From: JAHEZL01 sp046074525
GTDB lineage: Bacteria > Bacteroidota > Bacteroidia > Flavobacteriales_C > GCA-002722245
Assembly (NCBI GenBank): GCA_046074525.1
Contig: JBJTOK010000043.1
Coordinates: 198,842 to 262,841 of the forward strand
Direction: 5' to 3'
Length of the DNA: 64,000 nt
Both the position numbers and the translations under genes were made by a program. Shown in pieces: positions 26,156 through 35,436 of the stretch. Every line of letters begins with the position of its first letter. Position 1 is the first letter of the stretch. Under the pieces are notes generated by a model that was given only the letters and a program-made list of their open reading frames with translations, was not told the origin of the DNA and searched no databases.

Positions 26156-27313
26156 TCATTTCCCTTTATAAGCTCCCATCGTTACAGCACGAGTAACGGC
26201 ATCTGCTCCGAACCGTTTTTTCAAATGGTCAATTGCCTGGAGTAGGTTTATCTGTTCTATGGTATCTTCAAAAAGGTCAATTTGTGGATTTCCTTGTACC
26301 AATCCTCCAAAGCGAACACCGACCAGTCTTATCGTCATTCTTCTTTGGTAAAGAAGATCAAATAAGGGTAAGACAGTATTAATTAAAACATCATCGTTGG
26401 CACTGTATGGTATTTTCTTTTGTTTGGTTTCAGTATCGAAGTTGGAATATCGAATTTTCACCGTAACTACTGAGGCAAGCTGTTTTGACTGTCGTAGATC
26501 AAAAGATAAGTCTTCGACCATTTTAATTAACAACGCCTTCAGTTCTTTTATGTTGGTGGTGTCCTTTTCAAAAGTTCTTTCTGTTGAGATTGATTTTCTT
26601 TCCGAGTATGGCTCTACATTTGTCAGATCAATGCCGTTCGCCTTTTTCCACATGGTTAGGCCATTGTCACCAAACATCTGGTAAAGAAATTCCTTAGGTG
26701 TCTCGGCAAGATTTTGAATGATTCGGATACCAATTCGAGAGAGCTCTCGATAAGTTTCTGTGCCAATCATTGGCATTTTTTTAATGCTTAATGGATTAAT
26801 GAAGATTTGTGTTTGCGAAGGAGGAACTTCTATTTTTCCTCTTGGTTTTCCTTCTCCGGTCGCAATTTTGGATACCGTTTTGTTGACTGATAGTCCAAAA
26901 CTCATGGGAAGCCCCGTCTCTCGAATGATTTTTTCGATGAGTTCATTTGTCCATTTATAGCAGCCGAAGAGTTTGTCTAGGCCTGTCACATCCAGGTAAA
27001 ACTCATCAATGCTTGCTTTTTCCATTACCGGTGCATTTTCGGCAATAATTTGCGTTACTTCTGTGGATTTTTTGGAGTAAAGCTCCATATCGCCCCGGAT
27101 GACTTTTGCCTGAGGACATAGTTTTAGTGCCAATCGCATGGGCATGGCAGATCGTACTCCATAATATCGTGCTTCGTAGGAGCATGAAGCTACTACACCT
27201 CGGTCGGTGTTGCCGCCAATTATTATGGGGATGTTTTTTAATCGTGAATCCCGAAGCCTCTCACAGGAGACGAAAAATGCGTCTAAGTCGGTATGTACTA
27301 TAGTTCTTTCCAT
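26156..27313 (-). CDS. dinB: Y-family DNA polymerase IV
   Basis: A 385-residue DinB with the catalytic residues intact: D9 in HTDLDAFFVSCERL and D103-E104 in KASIDEFYLD. It has palm/finger, thumb (HhH region near 'MPMIGTETYRELSRIGI') and little-finger domains. Unlike ImuB, which lacks the acidic triad, it should be an active translesion polymerase. The start is one base after the upstream dnaE stop, so it is co-translated. It forms a translesion cassette with dnaE and SRAP on the mobile element. Confidence 0.93.
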   Translation of the reverse strand: MERTIVHTDLDAFFVSCERLRDSRLKNIPIIIGGNTDRGVVASCSYEARYYGVRSAMPMRLALKLCPQAKVIRGDMELYSKKSTEVTQIIAENAPVMEKASIDEFYLDVTGLDKLFGCYKWTNELIEKIIRETGLPMSFGLSVNKTVSKIATGEGKPRGKIEVPPSQTQIFINPLSIKKMPMIGTETYRELSRIGIRIIQNLAETPKEFLYQMFGDNGLTMWKKANGIDLTNVEPYSERKSISTERTFEKDTTNIKELKALLIKMVEDLSFDLRQSKQLASVVTVKIRYSNFDTETKQKKIPYSANDDVLINTVLPLFDLLYQRRMTIRLVGVRFGGLVQGNPQIDLFEDTIEQINLLQAIDHLKKRFGADAVTRAVTMGAYKGK

Positions 27314-27314
27314 A

Positions 27315-30300
27315 TTACGTTCTGCCGTATAACTGATTTACTTGTTGTTTTGAAGGATAGGGATCGCGGGTGAGCGGTGTGCCGGAAAGTTCATGCGTTT
27401 TACGAAGAGATGTTTTTTGTGAGGCGTCATCGTAACGAGGATCACTTTTCATAGGAAGCTTTTTCATTTCAGTAATCTCAATGGTTGGGAAATGAAAATC
27501 CACTACAACTTTTCCTATAAGGCTATAGCAGCCGCCTCCCATAAAAGGATAATTCTTTAATATATCAGGAAAGTGAGTAGTGTCGAAGTATGCTCCTTTG
27601 CTATCAATCCAAGTCCCAAAATTCATGTGTCCTCTTGCTGTTGGAACATCCTTGATGGATATGAGCATACCAACCATCACCACGAACTTATTATGCATTT
27701 GTCCCAACTGTTCAACAAACACTGTATCTCCCGTTTCAACATCTAATAAATCAAAGGTGTTAATTGATACAGGAAAACCTAATACGTCTATTTCATCGAA
27801 AGCATCTTCAAGTGCAGAGCGCTCAATGACTGGCAGGCTGAAAGGCTTAGGAGGAGTATAAAACAAAGCGTCTCTTTGCAAAGGCTTTACCTTTCCCAGA
27901 AGCAATCGGGCTTGAATTATTTGTTCTGCCTTACTGCTTTTTGTGAATCGAAAAGCACCTACATAGATCAAAGGCTTTAGCTGTTCATAGGAGATTTGTG
28001 TTCTCAAAATAAAATCCTCCATGGATTGGTAAGCTCCATTTTTCTCTCTTTCTTGGGCGATGAGATTTTTAAAATGTTCTTCCAAGTTTTCGATGTGAAC
28101 AAACCCTAAATAGATGTCTTTTCCATAAAGAGTGGTATAGCATTCACTTCGGTTAATGCAGGGAATATGTACCTTTCCTCCACTCATGCGCGCTTCATGG
28201 ACATACACCTCTGTTCTATAAAATCCGCCGAAGTTGTTGATGACCCCAACTATAAATTCTAAAGGATAGTGAGTTTTTAAATAAAGAGATTGGTAGCTTT
28301 CTACGGAGTAACTCGCGGAATGAGCTTTACAAAAGGAATACCCGGCAAAGCTTTCGATCTGTCGATATACTTCTTGGGTTAGCTCATCGGAATATCCTAA
28401 CTGTTTGCAGTTTTCAAAGTAGTGTTGTTTTACTTTTTCAAATTCAGCTTTAGATCTTGTTTTGCCGCTCATCGCTCTCCGTAAAATGTCGGCGTCTCCC
28501 AAATCTAGGCCACCGAAGTAATGAGCGATCTTGATTACATCTTCCTGATAAACCATAATTCCGTAAGTTTCTCCCAAGTACTTTTCAAACAAGGGATGCA
28601 GGTATTTGATGGAATCAGGATTGTTGTGTCGATATATGTATTCTCTCATCATCCCAGATTTAGCCACACCTGGGCGTATGACAGAAGACGCTGCAACAAG
28701 AGTGTAATAATTGTTACACTTCAGCCTCCGCAGGAGACCCCGCATAGCCGGACTTTCGATATAAAAGCATCCAATAGTCTTACCGGTCGAGAGCCTTTCA
28801 TTGACCTCGGCATCGTGTTTGAAATCCTGAACCCGATGAATGTCGATCTTTTCTCCTTTGTTTTTCTGAATAAGCTGAAGTGTGCTGTCAATGCTGCTTA
28901 AGCCGCGTTGAGAGAGGATGTCTAATTTTTCAATACCTATATCTTCGCTTATATACATATCGATCTGAGCGGTTTCAAACCCTTTAGGAGGAAGATCCAC
29001 TGCGGTATATTGGTATATGGGCTCTTCTGTAATTAATATGCCGCATGAGTGCATGCTACGCAAATTCGGCCGGCCTTCTAAAGCATCGCTGTATGTATGT
29101 ATTTTCTTTACTATGCTGTCACTTACATGAGAAGATTTTGAGGTCCGAGTAAGCATGTCAATTTCTTCTTTAGGAAGCCCGAATACTTTCCCGAGTTCTC
29201 TGATCGGTGAGCGATGTCGGAAAGTTCCAATAGTTCCTACAAATGCAGTATGCTCTTTTCCGAAGCGTTTGAAGATGTAGCTAAGAATGGTGTCGCGGTT
29301 CTTGTGTGACCAGTCAATATCAAAGTCAGGAGGGCTAAGCCTATGTGGATTCAGGAATCGCTCAAAATACAAATCCAGCTGAATGGGATCAACATCGGTG
29401 ATGCCCAAGCAGTATGCTACTACACTGTTTGCTCCGGAACCACGCCCTACATGATAAAAACCGCAACGAAGGCTATATTGAATGATGTCCCAGGTAATAA
29501 GAAAGTATGCTGAGAATCCCAGGTTTTCAATGATCCCCAGTTCCTTCTCTACTCTTTTTTGAGCTTCTTCATTGTCCTGGCCGTAACGCCTCAGAAGGCC
29601 CTCATGTGCTAGACGAGAGAGGAGTTCTTTGTCGCTATACACGGAATCCGTAAAGCATTTTTTGTTTTTTACTTCTTTGAAATTGTAATTAAATGAACAG
29701 CAATCCAAAAGGCGCATGGTGTTTTCAGCAAGCGACGGAAAGGCTTCATATTTTTTTAGCAACTTATCGATAGGTGGCATGTGATCGGTCAGCGCACAGT
29801 GCTGTATATTGAGCAGCTTGTCAATTACTACATTGTGATCGATCGCCCGTAATGCTAAGTGAAGATTGAAATCAAAACGGGTAGCGATGGTTACGGGATG
29901 CATTATTATGCATTTGGAAAGGATGTTTTGATACCTTTTCCCATGGAGAAGATTTACTTCATCGATGCCGACTCCCACGTATTCATTGTCTCGGAGCTTT
30001 GAGGGATGTTTTTTCAAGGGATAGATGACAAATACATGATTGAACTCTGGGGCCCGATCAGGATGGGGCGTCTTGTTGACTAGGGAAAATGAGAGAAACC
30101 GGTTGAGCTCTTTAAAACCGATGAGGTTTCGAGCAAGACCAATGTAGACGAGATCATCGCCGTTTCTAAATTCAATTCCAGCAATGGGTTTTACACCGGC
30201 CCTTCTGGCTTCCAGAACGAAATCATAAACACCGGTCATGGTATTGATATCGGTTAAGGCAAGGCATTCAATGCCGTTTTTCTTGGCGATGGCAACCAGC

Positions 30301-30359
30301 TCTTCCGGGGATAGAATCCCGTACCTCAATGAGTGGTATGTATGTGAATTTACAAGCAT
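27315..30359 (-). CDS. dnaE: DNA polymerase III alpha subunit (DnaE2-like)
   Basis: A PolC/DnaE-family alpha subunit of 1014 residues from the ATG at 30359 (product starts MLVNSHTYHSLRYGILS, the usual PHP-domain start; an upstream ATG at 30389 would add ten hydrophobic residues). It has a PHP domain (1-200), a palm with catalytic aspartates in PDFDIDW (D345/D347), 'GRGSGANSVVAYCL', fingers, and a short C-terminus. The small size and its coupling to dinB and SRAP point to an error-prone DnaE2-type enzyme, not the replicative one. Confidence 0.9.
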   Translation of the reverse strand: MLVNSHTYHSLRYGILSPEELVAIAKKNGIECLALTDINTMTGVYDFVLEARRAGVKPIAGIEFRNGDDLVYIGLARNLIGFKELNRFLSFSLVNKTPHPDRAPEFNHVFVIYPLKKHPSKLRDNEYVGVGIDEVNLLHGKRYQNILSKCIIMHPVTIATRFDFNLHLALRAIDHNVVIDKLLNIQHCALTDHMPPIDKLLKKYEAFPSLAENTMRLLDCCSFNYNFKEVKNKKCFTDSVYSDKELLSRLAHEGLLRRYGQDNEEAQKRVEKELGIIENLGFSAYFLITWDIIQYSLRCGFYHVGRGSGANSVVAYCLGITDVDPIQLDLYFERFLNPHRLSPPDFDIDWSHKNRDTILSYIFKRFGKEHTAFVGTIGTFRHRSPIRELGKVFGLPKEEIDMLTRTSKSSHVSDSIVKKIHTYSDALEGRPNLRSMHSCGILITEEPIYQYTAVDLPPKGFETAQIDMYISEDIGIEKLDILSQRGLSSIDSTLQLIQKNKGEKIDIHRVQDFKHDAEVNERLSTGKTIGCFYIESPAMRGLLRRLKCNNYYTLVAASSVIRPGVAKSGMMREYIYRHNNPDSIKYLHPLFEKYLGETYGIMVYQEDVIKIAHYFGGLDLGDADILRRAMSGKTRSKAEFEKVKQHYFENCKQLGYSDELTQEVYRQIESFAGYSFCKAHSASYSVESYQSLYLKTHYPLEFIVGVINNFGGFYRTEVYVHEARMSGGKVHIPCINRSECYTTLYGKDIYLGFVHIENLEEHFKNLIAQEREKNGAYQSMEDFILRTQISYEQLKPLIYVGAFRFTKSSKAEQIIQARLLLGKVKPLQRDALFYTPPKPFSLPVIERSALEDAFDEIDVLGFPVSINTFDLLDVETGDTVFVEQLGQMHNKFVVMVGMLISIKDVPTARGHMNFGTWIDSKGAYFDTTHFPDILKNYPFMGGGCYSLIGKVVVDFHFPTIEITEMKKLPMKSDPRYDDASQKTSLRKTHELSGTPLTRDPYPSKQQVNQLYGRT

Positions 30360-30383
30360 TTCAAGCAGGAATGATAAAAAATA

Positions 30384-30399
30384 TGTCAATAATCTGACA
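30384..30399. promoter_or_regulatory. Palindromic operator-like site upstream of dnaE
   Basis: TGTCA-ATAATC-TGACA is a perfect inverted repeat about 25 bases before the dnaE ATG (30359), a location suitable for a repressor of the cassette. No known Bacteroidota SOS box is assigned, so the regulator is unknown. Confidence 0.45.
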
Positions 30400-30512
30400 A
30401 TAAAATAGTCTATTCTAGGTGCTTAATGCAAATGAAGGCAGTGAAATCAGCTGTAAATCAGCTGAATATTTTTTTCAAGTAGTTGGCGCCTCACGCGAAA
30501 TTGGGGAAGGGA

Positions 30513-31502
30513 CTATGAGTTTCTTAGGTTGGCAGCCTGATTCCATTTATAGAGGCTAAGGTCGGTCCTAGTCGTCGTTTCAGCGCGGAGTTCTGCTATG
30601 TATCTGGTGATATTTCTTCTTTCTTGGGCAAGAATTGCTAAAAAGCCATCTAATGGGTTAATTTCAAAAATTGGAGCAGCCATGTTCTGTGCCGCAAGAA
30701 TTGTTTTGCGAACTACGGCATTAATATCGAAGGAGATGTTGATTCTTCTATTTTGTAATGCTTGCGTAAAGTAGTTCAGAATCGTAAGTACAATAAAAGT
30801 TATTCTAATGATTGGATGTGGATGACTTGATTCGTGATAATACATAGGGCGCCTGCTACTTGGGAACGACATGAAATGTAACATTACAGAAGCACATCCA
30901 AGAACCGATAATTCTTCAATCTGTTCTCGTCTTGGTGATGGAGGTAAAATGGTTTGGCTGTATTGCAGTAAGTGTGAACCGAGGCATAGTGCGCTAAATT
31001 CGTCGGCATCAATTTCCAGTATATGCCTTTCTCTTGATGGTGGAGAAGTATGATCGGTTTGTTCTTGTAATTGAGTTTCTAATAAATTGGATTGCTGAAC
31101 GAGATGTCCCAGTTCATGATAAAATGTAAAGTGTGCAGCAAAATCATGTACCAGCCGGTCAACAGGACTATTCAGAAGAGGAAGAATAGAAGGGATTTCA
31201 TTTGAAAGTCTCGTTGCAGCGATCGGAGTTTTGGTTTTGAGCCAGGCAAAGGTTCCTATGTTAATGCCAACTATGTTTACATCTCCTGATCTACAAGCAC
31301 AAGCGTTTATACTGATATCATTCTCGACGAAAAGATAAGACGGATCTGTTCCATAATTATAATGCCTTACAAGTTCTCCTTCATAAAAATGAAGTAAGTC
31401 CCTTAATTCTTCTTCGCCCTCAATTCCAATGATCGAATAAATGCGATCTCTAAGCGCGGGAACTCGACTCACAAGTTCAGTTGTATGATCTTCATAACCC
31501 AT
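30513..31502 (-). CDS. HEXXH zinc metallopeptidase-like protein
   Basis: A 329-residue protein with a gluzincin-type active site: H129-E130-L-G-H133 in FYHELGHL, and a downstream acidic helix EIDADEFSA (E163/D165/E168) supplying the third ligand. The pattern resembles ImmA/IrrE and M48-like peptidases; 'SSHPHPIIRI' later also recalls M48. It has no signal peptide or membrane anchor. It is the last gene of the RES operon and lies on the same element as an XRE regulator. ImmA-like peptidases cleave such repressors, so a regulatory role is plausible but unproven. Confidence 0.7.
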   Translation of the reverse strand: MGYEDHTTELVSRVPALRDRIYSIIGIEGEEELRDLLHFYEGELVRHYNYGTDPSYLFVENDISINACACRSGDVNIVGINIGTFAWLKTKTPIAATRLSNEIPSILPLLNSPVDRLVHDFAAHFTFYHELGHLVQQSNLLETQLQEQTDHTSPPSRERHILEIDADEFSALCLGSHLLQYSQTILPPSPRREQIEELSVLGCASVMLHFMSFPSSRRPMYYHESSHPHPIIRITFIVLTILNYFTQALQNRRINISFDINAVVRKTILAAQNMAAPIFEINPLDGFLAILAQERRNITRYIAELRAETTTRTDLSLYKWNQAANLRNS

Positions 31503-31541
31503 AGTAAGAAATTTTCAATAATAATTCAGCGGGTTGCCGTC

Positions 31542-32732
31542 TCACAAAGAACTAGCTGGCCTCGGTTTGCGAAACCCCCTGTACCATTTAACAGGAACAG
31601 CAATTTTGTGTATGCATGTATCAGAGCCAGGAATATCGAGTTGAGTGCCATGGCTAAGCTCTAAGTATACAGTGGCCTGGTCAATTTCTTCTCGAGATTC
31701 CATAACGCTTCTTAAGCTTGGGATACGATGGAGCTGCGATGCTAAGGCGGGTCTAAGATCACTATCAATATGTTGCTGAAGTGTAAGCGGCGAGTTCTTT
31801 ATTTTTGCAGTGGCTGCCGCTGCGCCTTCCAAGCTTGTTTTATCGTAAGTAAGTATTTGTAGATCGGCATAATCTATCTCTCTCAATTCAATCTCGTTTA
31901 AAAACCAATTGATTTTCTTGTTATCCTCACTAAACCCCATCATTTCAGCTTCAAAATAAATTTCATCGTCCACTTTGCCTACGGTTGCATATATTATCTT
32001 GGACAATTTCATCTGTGTGCTGTTTACGAAATCGGGATGAATAGCAATGTTAAGAGAGTCTCCGTTTTTTTCTACACTAGGATATTCCAACATAGAAATA
32101 TTAACCCCCTGTTTTTTTGCTTCATAGAGACTTTCATGAGCAAGGGCGGATGTGATGTGGTAATATTCATCACCGGCCGAAGAAAACAAGTCTCCCAACT
32201 TTTTAACAAGGTATATGAAGGCTCCTTGCTCTTCTATGCCAATGTTCGGGATCGTTAGTTTATTCAACATAGAGGATGTCAAATCGAAAAGAACAGAGTC
32301 TTTATGTGTCGTTTTGCTTGTGATTACAAATGAATGACTGTGGGTTGGCGCCTCACATTTTATTTCCCACTTAGAGATAAACACCTTTACGCCAACTTTA
32401 AGTTTCTCCTTCATTTCAACTAAGGCCGTATGTATGTCCACAGAACAGTAGAATACGGGAAAGTCTTTAATATTTGCTCTTCCCCTTTTACATTTTTCCG
32501 GATGTATAAATTCTTTTACCAGTGTGTCCTTTATACCTGGTTCATCAATGCGAACACGGTAAACCGTCAGGGTGTTTCCGGCTTGCGAAGTTTGAGTTAG
32601 AATCAGTCTATTTTGAAGAACGCCTCGGATAAAATCTAAAGTGCTCTCCTGTGGAGTCTCTTGTTTTAGCCGCTCAATAAGTGCATCCAAATCAGCAGGC
32701 CGGTATAGTGGAAGGGGGTATTTTTTTTCCAT
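31542..32732 (-). CDS. RES-domain-like protein
   Basis: A 396-residue protein in which residues about 55-270 follow the RES fold: 'LTVYRVR', then KCKRGRANIKDFPVFYCS with R85 and Y95, 'HTALVEM' with E106, and a late 'YPSV...SLNIAIHPDF' segment. Characterised RES proteins are NAD+-degrading toxins paired with Xre antitoxins. The R, Y and E positions used by that family are present. The extra C-terminal 120 residues are unrecognised. It is co-oriented with the metallopeptidase, 39 bases away. Toxic activity is inferred only. Confidence 0.6.
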   Translation of the reverse strand: MEKKYPLPLYRPADLDALIERLKQETPQESTLDFIRGVLQNRLILTQTSQAGNTLTVYRVRIDEPGIKDTLVKEFIHPEKCKRGRANIKDFPVFYCSVDIHTALVEMKEKLKVGVKVFISKWEIKCEAPTHSHSFVITSKTTHKDSVLFDLTSSMLNKLTIPNIGIEEQGAFIYLVKKLGDLFSSAGDEYYHITSALAHESLYEAKKQGVNISMLEYPSVEKNGDSLNIAIHPDFVNSTQMKLSKIIYATVGKVDDEIYFEAEMMGFSEDNKKINWFLNEIELREIDYADLQILTYDKTSLEGAAAATAKIKNSPLTLQQHIDSDLRPALASQLHRIPSLRSVMESREEIDQATVYLELSHGTQLDIPGSDTCIHKIAVPVKWYRGFRKPRPASSL

Positions 32733-32778
32733 GCTTTAAGATACCGATAAAATCTCATGGGGGAAAAGTCCACAAAAG

Positions 32779-32997
32779 TTATAGCTTGCGAACAAAATTT
32801 AGGTACATGAAATTTAACATGCTGTAAAGCAAGAGCAGTATAGAAATTAACACGAAATAGATTTTCTCCAAAAAAGACGCGGCTTTTGATATTGAAAATG
32901 AACACGTTACTTTTTCACATGCTCGAAAAACACCCACTTTTCGACCTTCGTTCCCAATTTCATTTACGCAGTTTTGAACAGAGAACTTGGTATTCAA
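32779..32997 (-). CDS. Possible 72-residue single-pass protein
   Basis: A short frame whose C-terminal half is a clear membrane helix (KIYFVLISILLLLYSMLN). It overlaps the preceding secreted-protein gene by 38 bases and precedes the RES gene. Coding potential is uncertain; it may be a chance frame. Confidence 0.3.
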   Translation of the reverse strand: MNTKFSVQNCVNEIGNEGRKVGVFRACEKVTCSFSISKAASFLEKIYFVLISILLLLYSMLNFMYLNFVRKL

Positions 32998-33379
32998 TCA
33001 TAGACTCGTTGAAGTATTTATGCAATACCACCTGATCCTTATTACCCCTGTCCGGGTTCAGGATATCAAAGCCACATTTTGCAGATAACGCGCTAATTCT
33101 TTTCAACTCACCCTGTAGGTAGAAATACCTCTCCGTCTCACCTTTGACGTAAATGACCTCACACGTGGGAATCTCCACCGGTGTAAGTTCCTTAACTGGT
33201 TTTATGGTAGGCGATACAATAGCGGATCTCATGTACGCCGTATCTCCGTAATCTACGCCCATGATATAAGCATCACCGGAATATGGAGTAGATTCATTCA
33301 CTATCACAACCGTGGTTTGGGAGAAGCAGTAACTGGTAGACAGTGTGAAAAGCAAGCTAAGGAGGAGAGAGTATTTCAT
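32960..33379 (-). CDS. Small secreted protein of unknown function
   Basis: A 139-residue protein with a signal peptide (TSYCFSQ, cut at about 20) and two later Cys (CEVIYV and KCGFD regions). It is translationally coupled to the membrane protein gene at 33376 (ATGA overlap). No domain is recognised. As the exported partner of a multi-pass membrane protein in the RES operon, a surface or sensing role is possible. Confidence 0.55.
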   Translation of the reverse strand: MKYSLLLSLLFTLSTSYCFSQTTVVIVNESTPYSGDAYIMGVDYGDTAYMRSAIVSPTIKPVKELTPVEIPTCEVIYVKGETERYFYLQGELKRISALSAKCGFDILNPDRGNKDQVVLHKYFNESMIEYQVLCSKLRK

Positions 33380-33864
33380 GGTTTTGGGTTTTTCAAAAGT
33401 AGTTTCCAGATTCCGGCATAGAACATTATTAATGCAACCAGCAGTGCGATATCCCTCACAGTGGAATCGGACTCGTTAGAATTTTTGAAGGGAGAAGACA
33501 CTGCATCTGTTAAAATGAATATCAAAAGTGCATTGCCAATAGTGATAGTGAGACCGATCAACAGGCTCTTAACGATAATTTTTCCCGCCTCACGCTTATT
33601 CCAAAGAGGGATAAATCGGCTGTAGAATGTTATCCAAATGCCAGTTGTTGCCACTAAAATAGATACGGCAAGAAAGTTCGATCGGGAGAGTGCTTCGATG
33701 AAAAAACAAAGAGCCCACAAAATTGCACTCGCAATGGATAGTAGACTTATTGCTTTTGCCCTATTTTTTTCTTCCAACAACAACTGGATTTTTCTATATG
33801 GGTAAAGGATAAGCAGCATCCAAGTAAAAATTATTACAGAGCAAATTAAACCGGCAAGAATCAT
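33376..33864 (-). CDS. Multi-pass membrane protein of unknown function
   Basis: A 162-residue protein with about five hydrophobic helices, starting at the first codon (MILAGLICSVIIFTWMLLIL). It is the first gene of the leftward operon that continues to the RES and peptidase genes and diverges from the XRE gene across about 93 bases. No family is recognised. Confidence 0.6.
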   Translation of the reverse strand: MILAGLICSVIIFTWMLLILYPYRKIQLLLEEKNRAKAISLLSIASAILWALCFFIEALSRSNFLAVSILVATTGIWITFYSRFIPLWNKREAGKIIVKSLLIGLTITIGNALLIFILTDAVSSPFKNSNESDSTVRDIALLVALIMFYAGIWKLLLKNPKP

Positions 33865-33957
33865 AATCCATAATTAGGTCCACCAAAGTAAACCAAAATT
33901 GCATTTGATTACAAATATGTGGTCACTTTTTTGCCCTAAAATGAAGATTCTTGTTGT

Positions 33958-34194
33958 ATGCCCCAAATCCGGCATCCTAAATACCTGAAAGCATTTGGAC
34001 GGAATCTACAAAAATTGCGTCTGGAGAGGAATATGTCTCAACGCGAGCTCTCATACCGGATTGATGTTAGTTTCACTCAGATCGGCCGAATTGAGCGAGG
34101 CGAGATCAATGCCGGCATAAGCACACTATATGAAATTGCACAGGCATTGCAAGTGGAAATGAAAGATCTCTTCGATTTCGATCCAAAGAAGTGA
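33958..34194 (+). CDS. XRE-family transcriptional regulator
   Basis: A 78-residue HTH_3 protein: 'LQKLRLERNMSQRELSYRI' followed by recognition helix 'SFTQIGRIERGEINAG'. It has the compact form of Cro/CI-type repressors. It is divergent from the membrane/secreted/RES/peptidase operon, so it is probably their repressor, or an antitoxin-like partner of RES; it lacks the extra domain usual in RES antitoxins. Confidence 0.85.
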   Translation: MPQIRHPKYLKAFGRNLQKLRLERNMSQRELSYRIDVSFTQIGRIERGEINAGISTLYEIAQALQVEMKDLFDFDPKK

Positions 34195-34334
34195 AAACCC
34201 AGGAAAGCAGAATTGCGGCACGCATCGCTGGGGAGGTTGGAGTTGCAAAGTGTTTTTGATGTTTCATTAGTGTATTTCAATAGTATTTAATCATAGCAGC
34301 TATTTCTTCGTTTACCTGTTCCCCCTAAAACCCT

Positions 34335-35069
34335 TTAAATATCTGTTTCGATTTTTTTCCTGCTACAAAAACGAAGGTTTGAGCGAACTAAATCAGATTC
34401 CTGCAAAACCACGTTAAATCCAATGTGTCGTACTCTATGGCCAATTCTAGGATTCCATTTAATAAACATTTTTCTAAGAACAGGGTTGATCTTTATTGGT
34501 GTAGTTTGTTTTCTCAACGAAATGAAACCATGCTTTGCAGCAAGTTTTTTTAATTCAAATGAAGTTGAAACTGCCACACCAATGAACTTTGAAATTCGGG
34601 AAGAGGAGACTTCAAAATGATCGACGCGAAGACCTGGTTTTGAACGCCCTTTTTTTCGTTCAAGCCTTCGCATTGCACATTTTGTTTGGTTTGAAAGGTA
34701 AGCAATTAATGCACCCGCGGAGAATGCTCTGAAATTTTCAATATCAGAAATGGAAAATTCCACCGCTGTACGGCTCATTAATTTTTTATCTCTCCTTACT
34801 CGCTCGTAGCCGCGAATAAAATAGACAGTAGATGCGGAGTCATATCCAATCAAATTCAATTCCAGAAGTTTCTTCAAGTGTGTATTAAGAGTCTTCATTG
34901 ATTTCATGCCAACAATTCCCATATAATGATCACACAGTTTAGAATCGATAATAAGTGTGCCGTCACATCGCATCTTTAAGTAGATATAAAGACGAAGTGC
35001 CGGTAAAGCATTTTCACCGATGCAAAATGCAATGAGCTGTACTGGAATATTTGTGGTTTTGCGATTCAT
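34335..35069 (-). CDS. Hypothetical element protein
   Basis: A 244-residue soluble basic protein with no domain recognised by eye. A helix-rich N-terminus ('GMKSMKTLNTHLKKLLELNL') looks like a winged-helix DNA-binding segment and the C-terminus is Arg-rich. It lies five bases downstream of the excisionase-like gene, so a replication or regulation role on the element is likely, but this is inferred. Confidence 0.55.
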   Translation of the reverse strand: MNRKTTNIPVQLIAFCIGENALPALRLYIYLKMRCDGTLIIDSKLCDHYMGIVGMKSMKTLNTHLKKLLELNLIGYDSASTVYFIRGYERVRRDKKLMSRTAVEFSISDIENFRAFSAGALIAYLSNQTKCAMRRLERKKGRSKPGLRVDHFEVSSSRISKFIGVAVSTSFELKKLAAKHGFISLRKQTTPIKINPVLRKMFIKWNPRIGHRVRHIGFNVVLQESDLVRSNLRFCSRKKIETDI

Positions 35070-35074
35070 GCAAA

Positions 35075-35353
35075 CTATTTGTTCAGTCGCACGAGAGCAT
35101 CTTCAACTTCAGATCTTTTGTAGTAAACTCGGTGGCCAATACCGTAAGCGATGAGCTTCCCAGACTTCGTCCAGTTATGGACTGTTGATAAATCGCAGTC
35201 CAGCATTTTAGAAACCTCCTCTCTTGTTAAGTATTCTGCTGGGGATTTGGGCTCAAAGTTTTGTTTAAGCTCAATAAGTTGAGCTTGTAGACCCTCAAAA
35301 AGAGCATTGATGTGCTCTGGGGTTACCTCATGTAAGATAGTGGCATTCTTCAT
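35075..35353 (-). CDS. Excisionase-like helix-turn-helix protein
   Basis: A 92-residue protein whose second half is a MerR-type HTH_17 domain: 'LTREEVSKMLDCDLSTVHNW' followed by 'GKLIAYGIGHRVYYKRSEV'. This is the usual form of Bacteroidota excisionases and element regulators. It lies between the integrase region and the 34335 gene in the same orientation. It probably binds the element ends or its own promoter. Confidence 0.8.
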   Translation of the reverse strand: MKNATILHEVTPEHINALFEGLQAQLIELKQNFEPKSPAEYLTREEVSKMLDCDLSTVHNWTKSGKLIAYGIGHRVYYKRSEVEDALVRLNK

Positions 35354-35436
35354 TTTGCAGTGATTTATTTGTTCACTGCAAAGAAGAGTTAGGGATTTTT
35401 TAGGGATTCCCTAAATCGTTTGAAAGCAATTTATAT

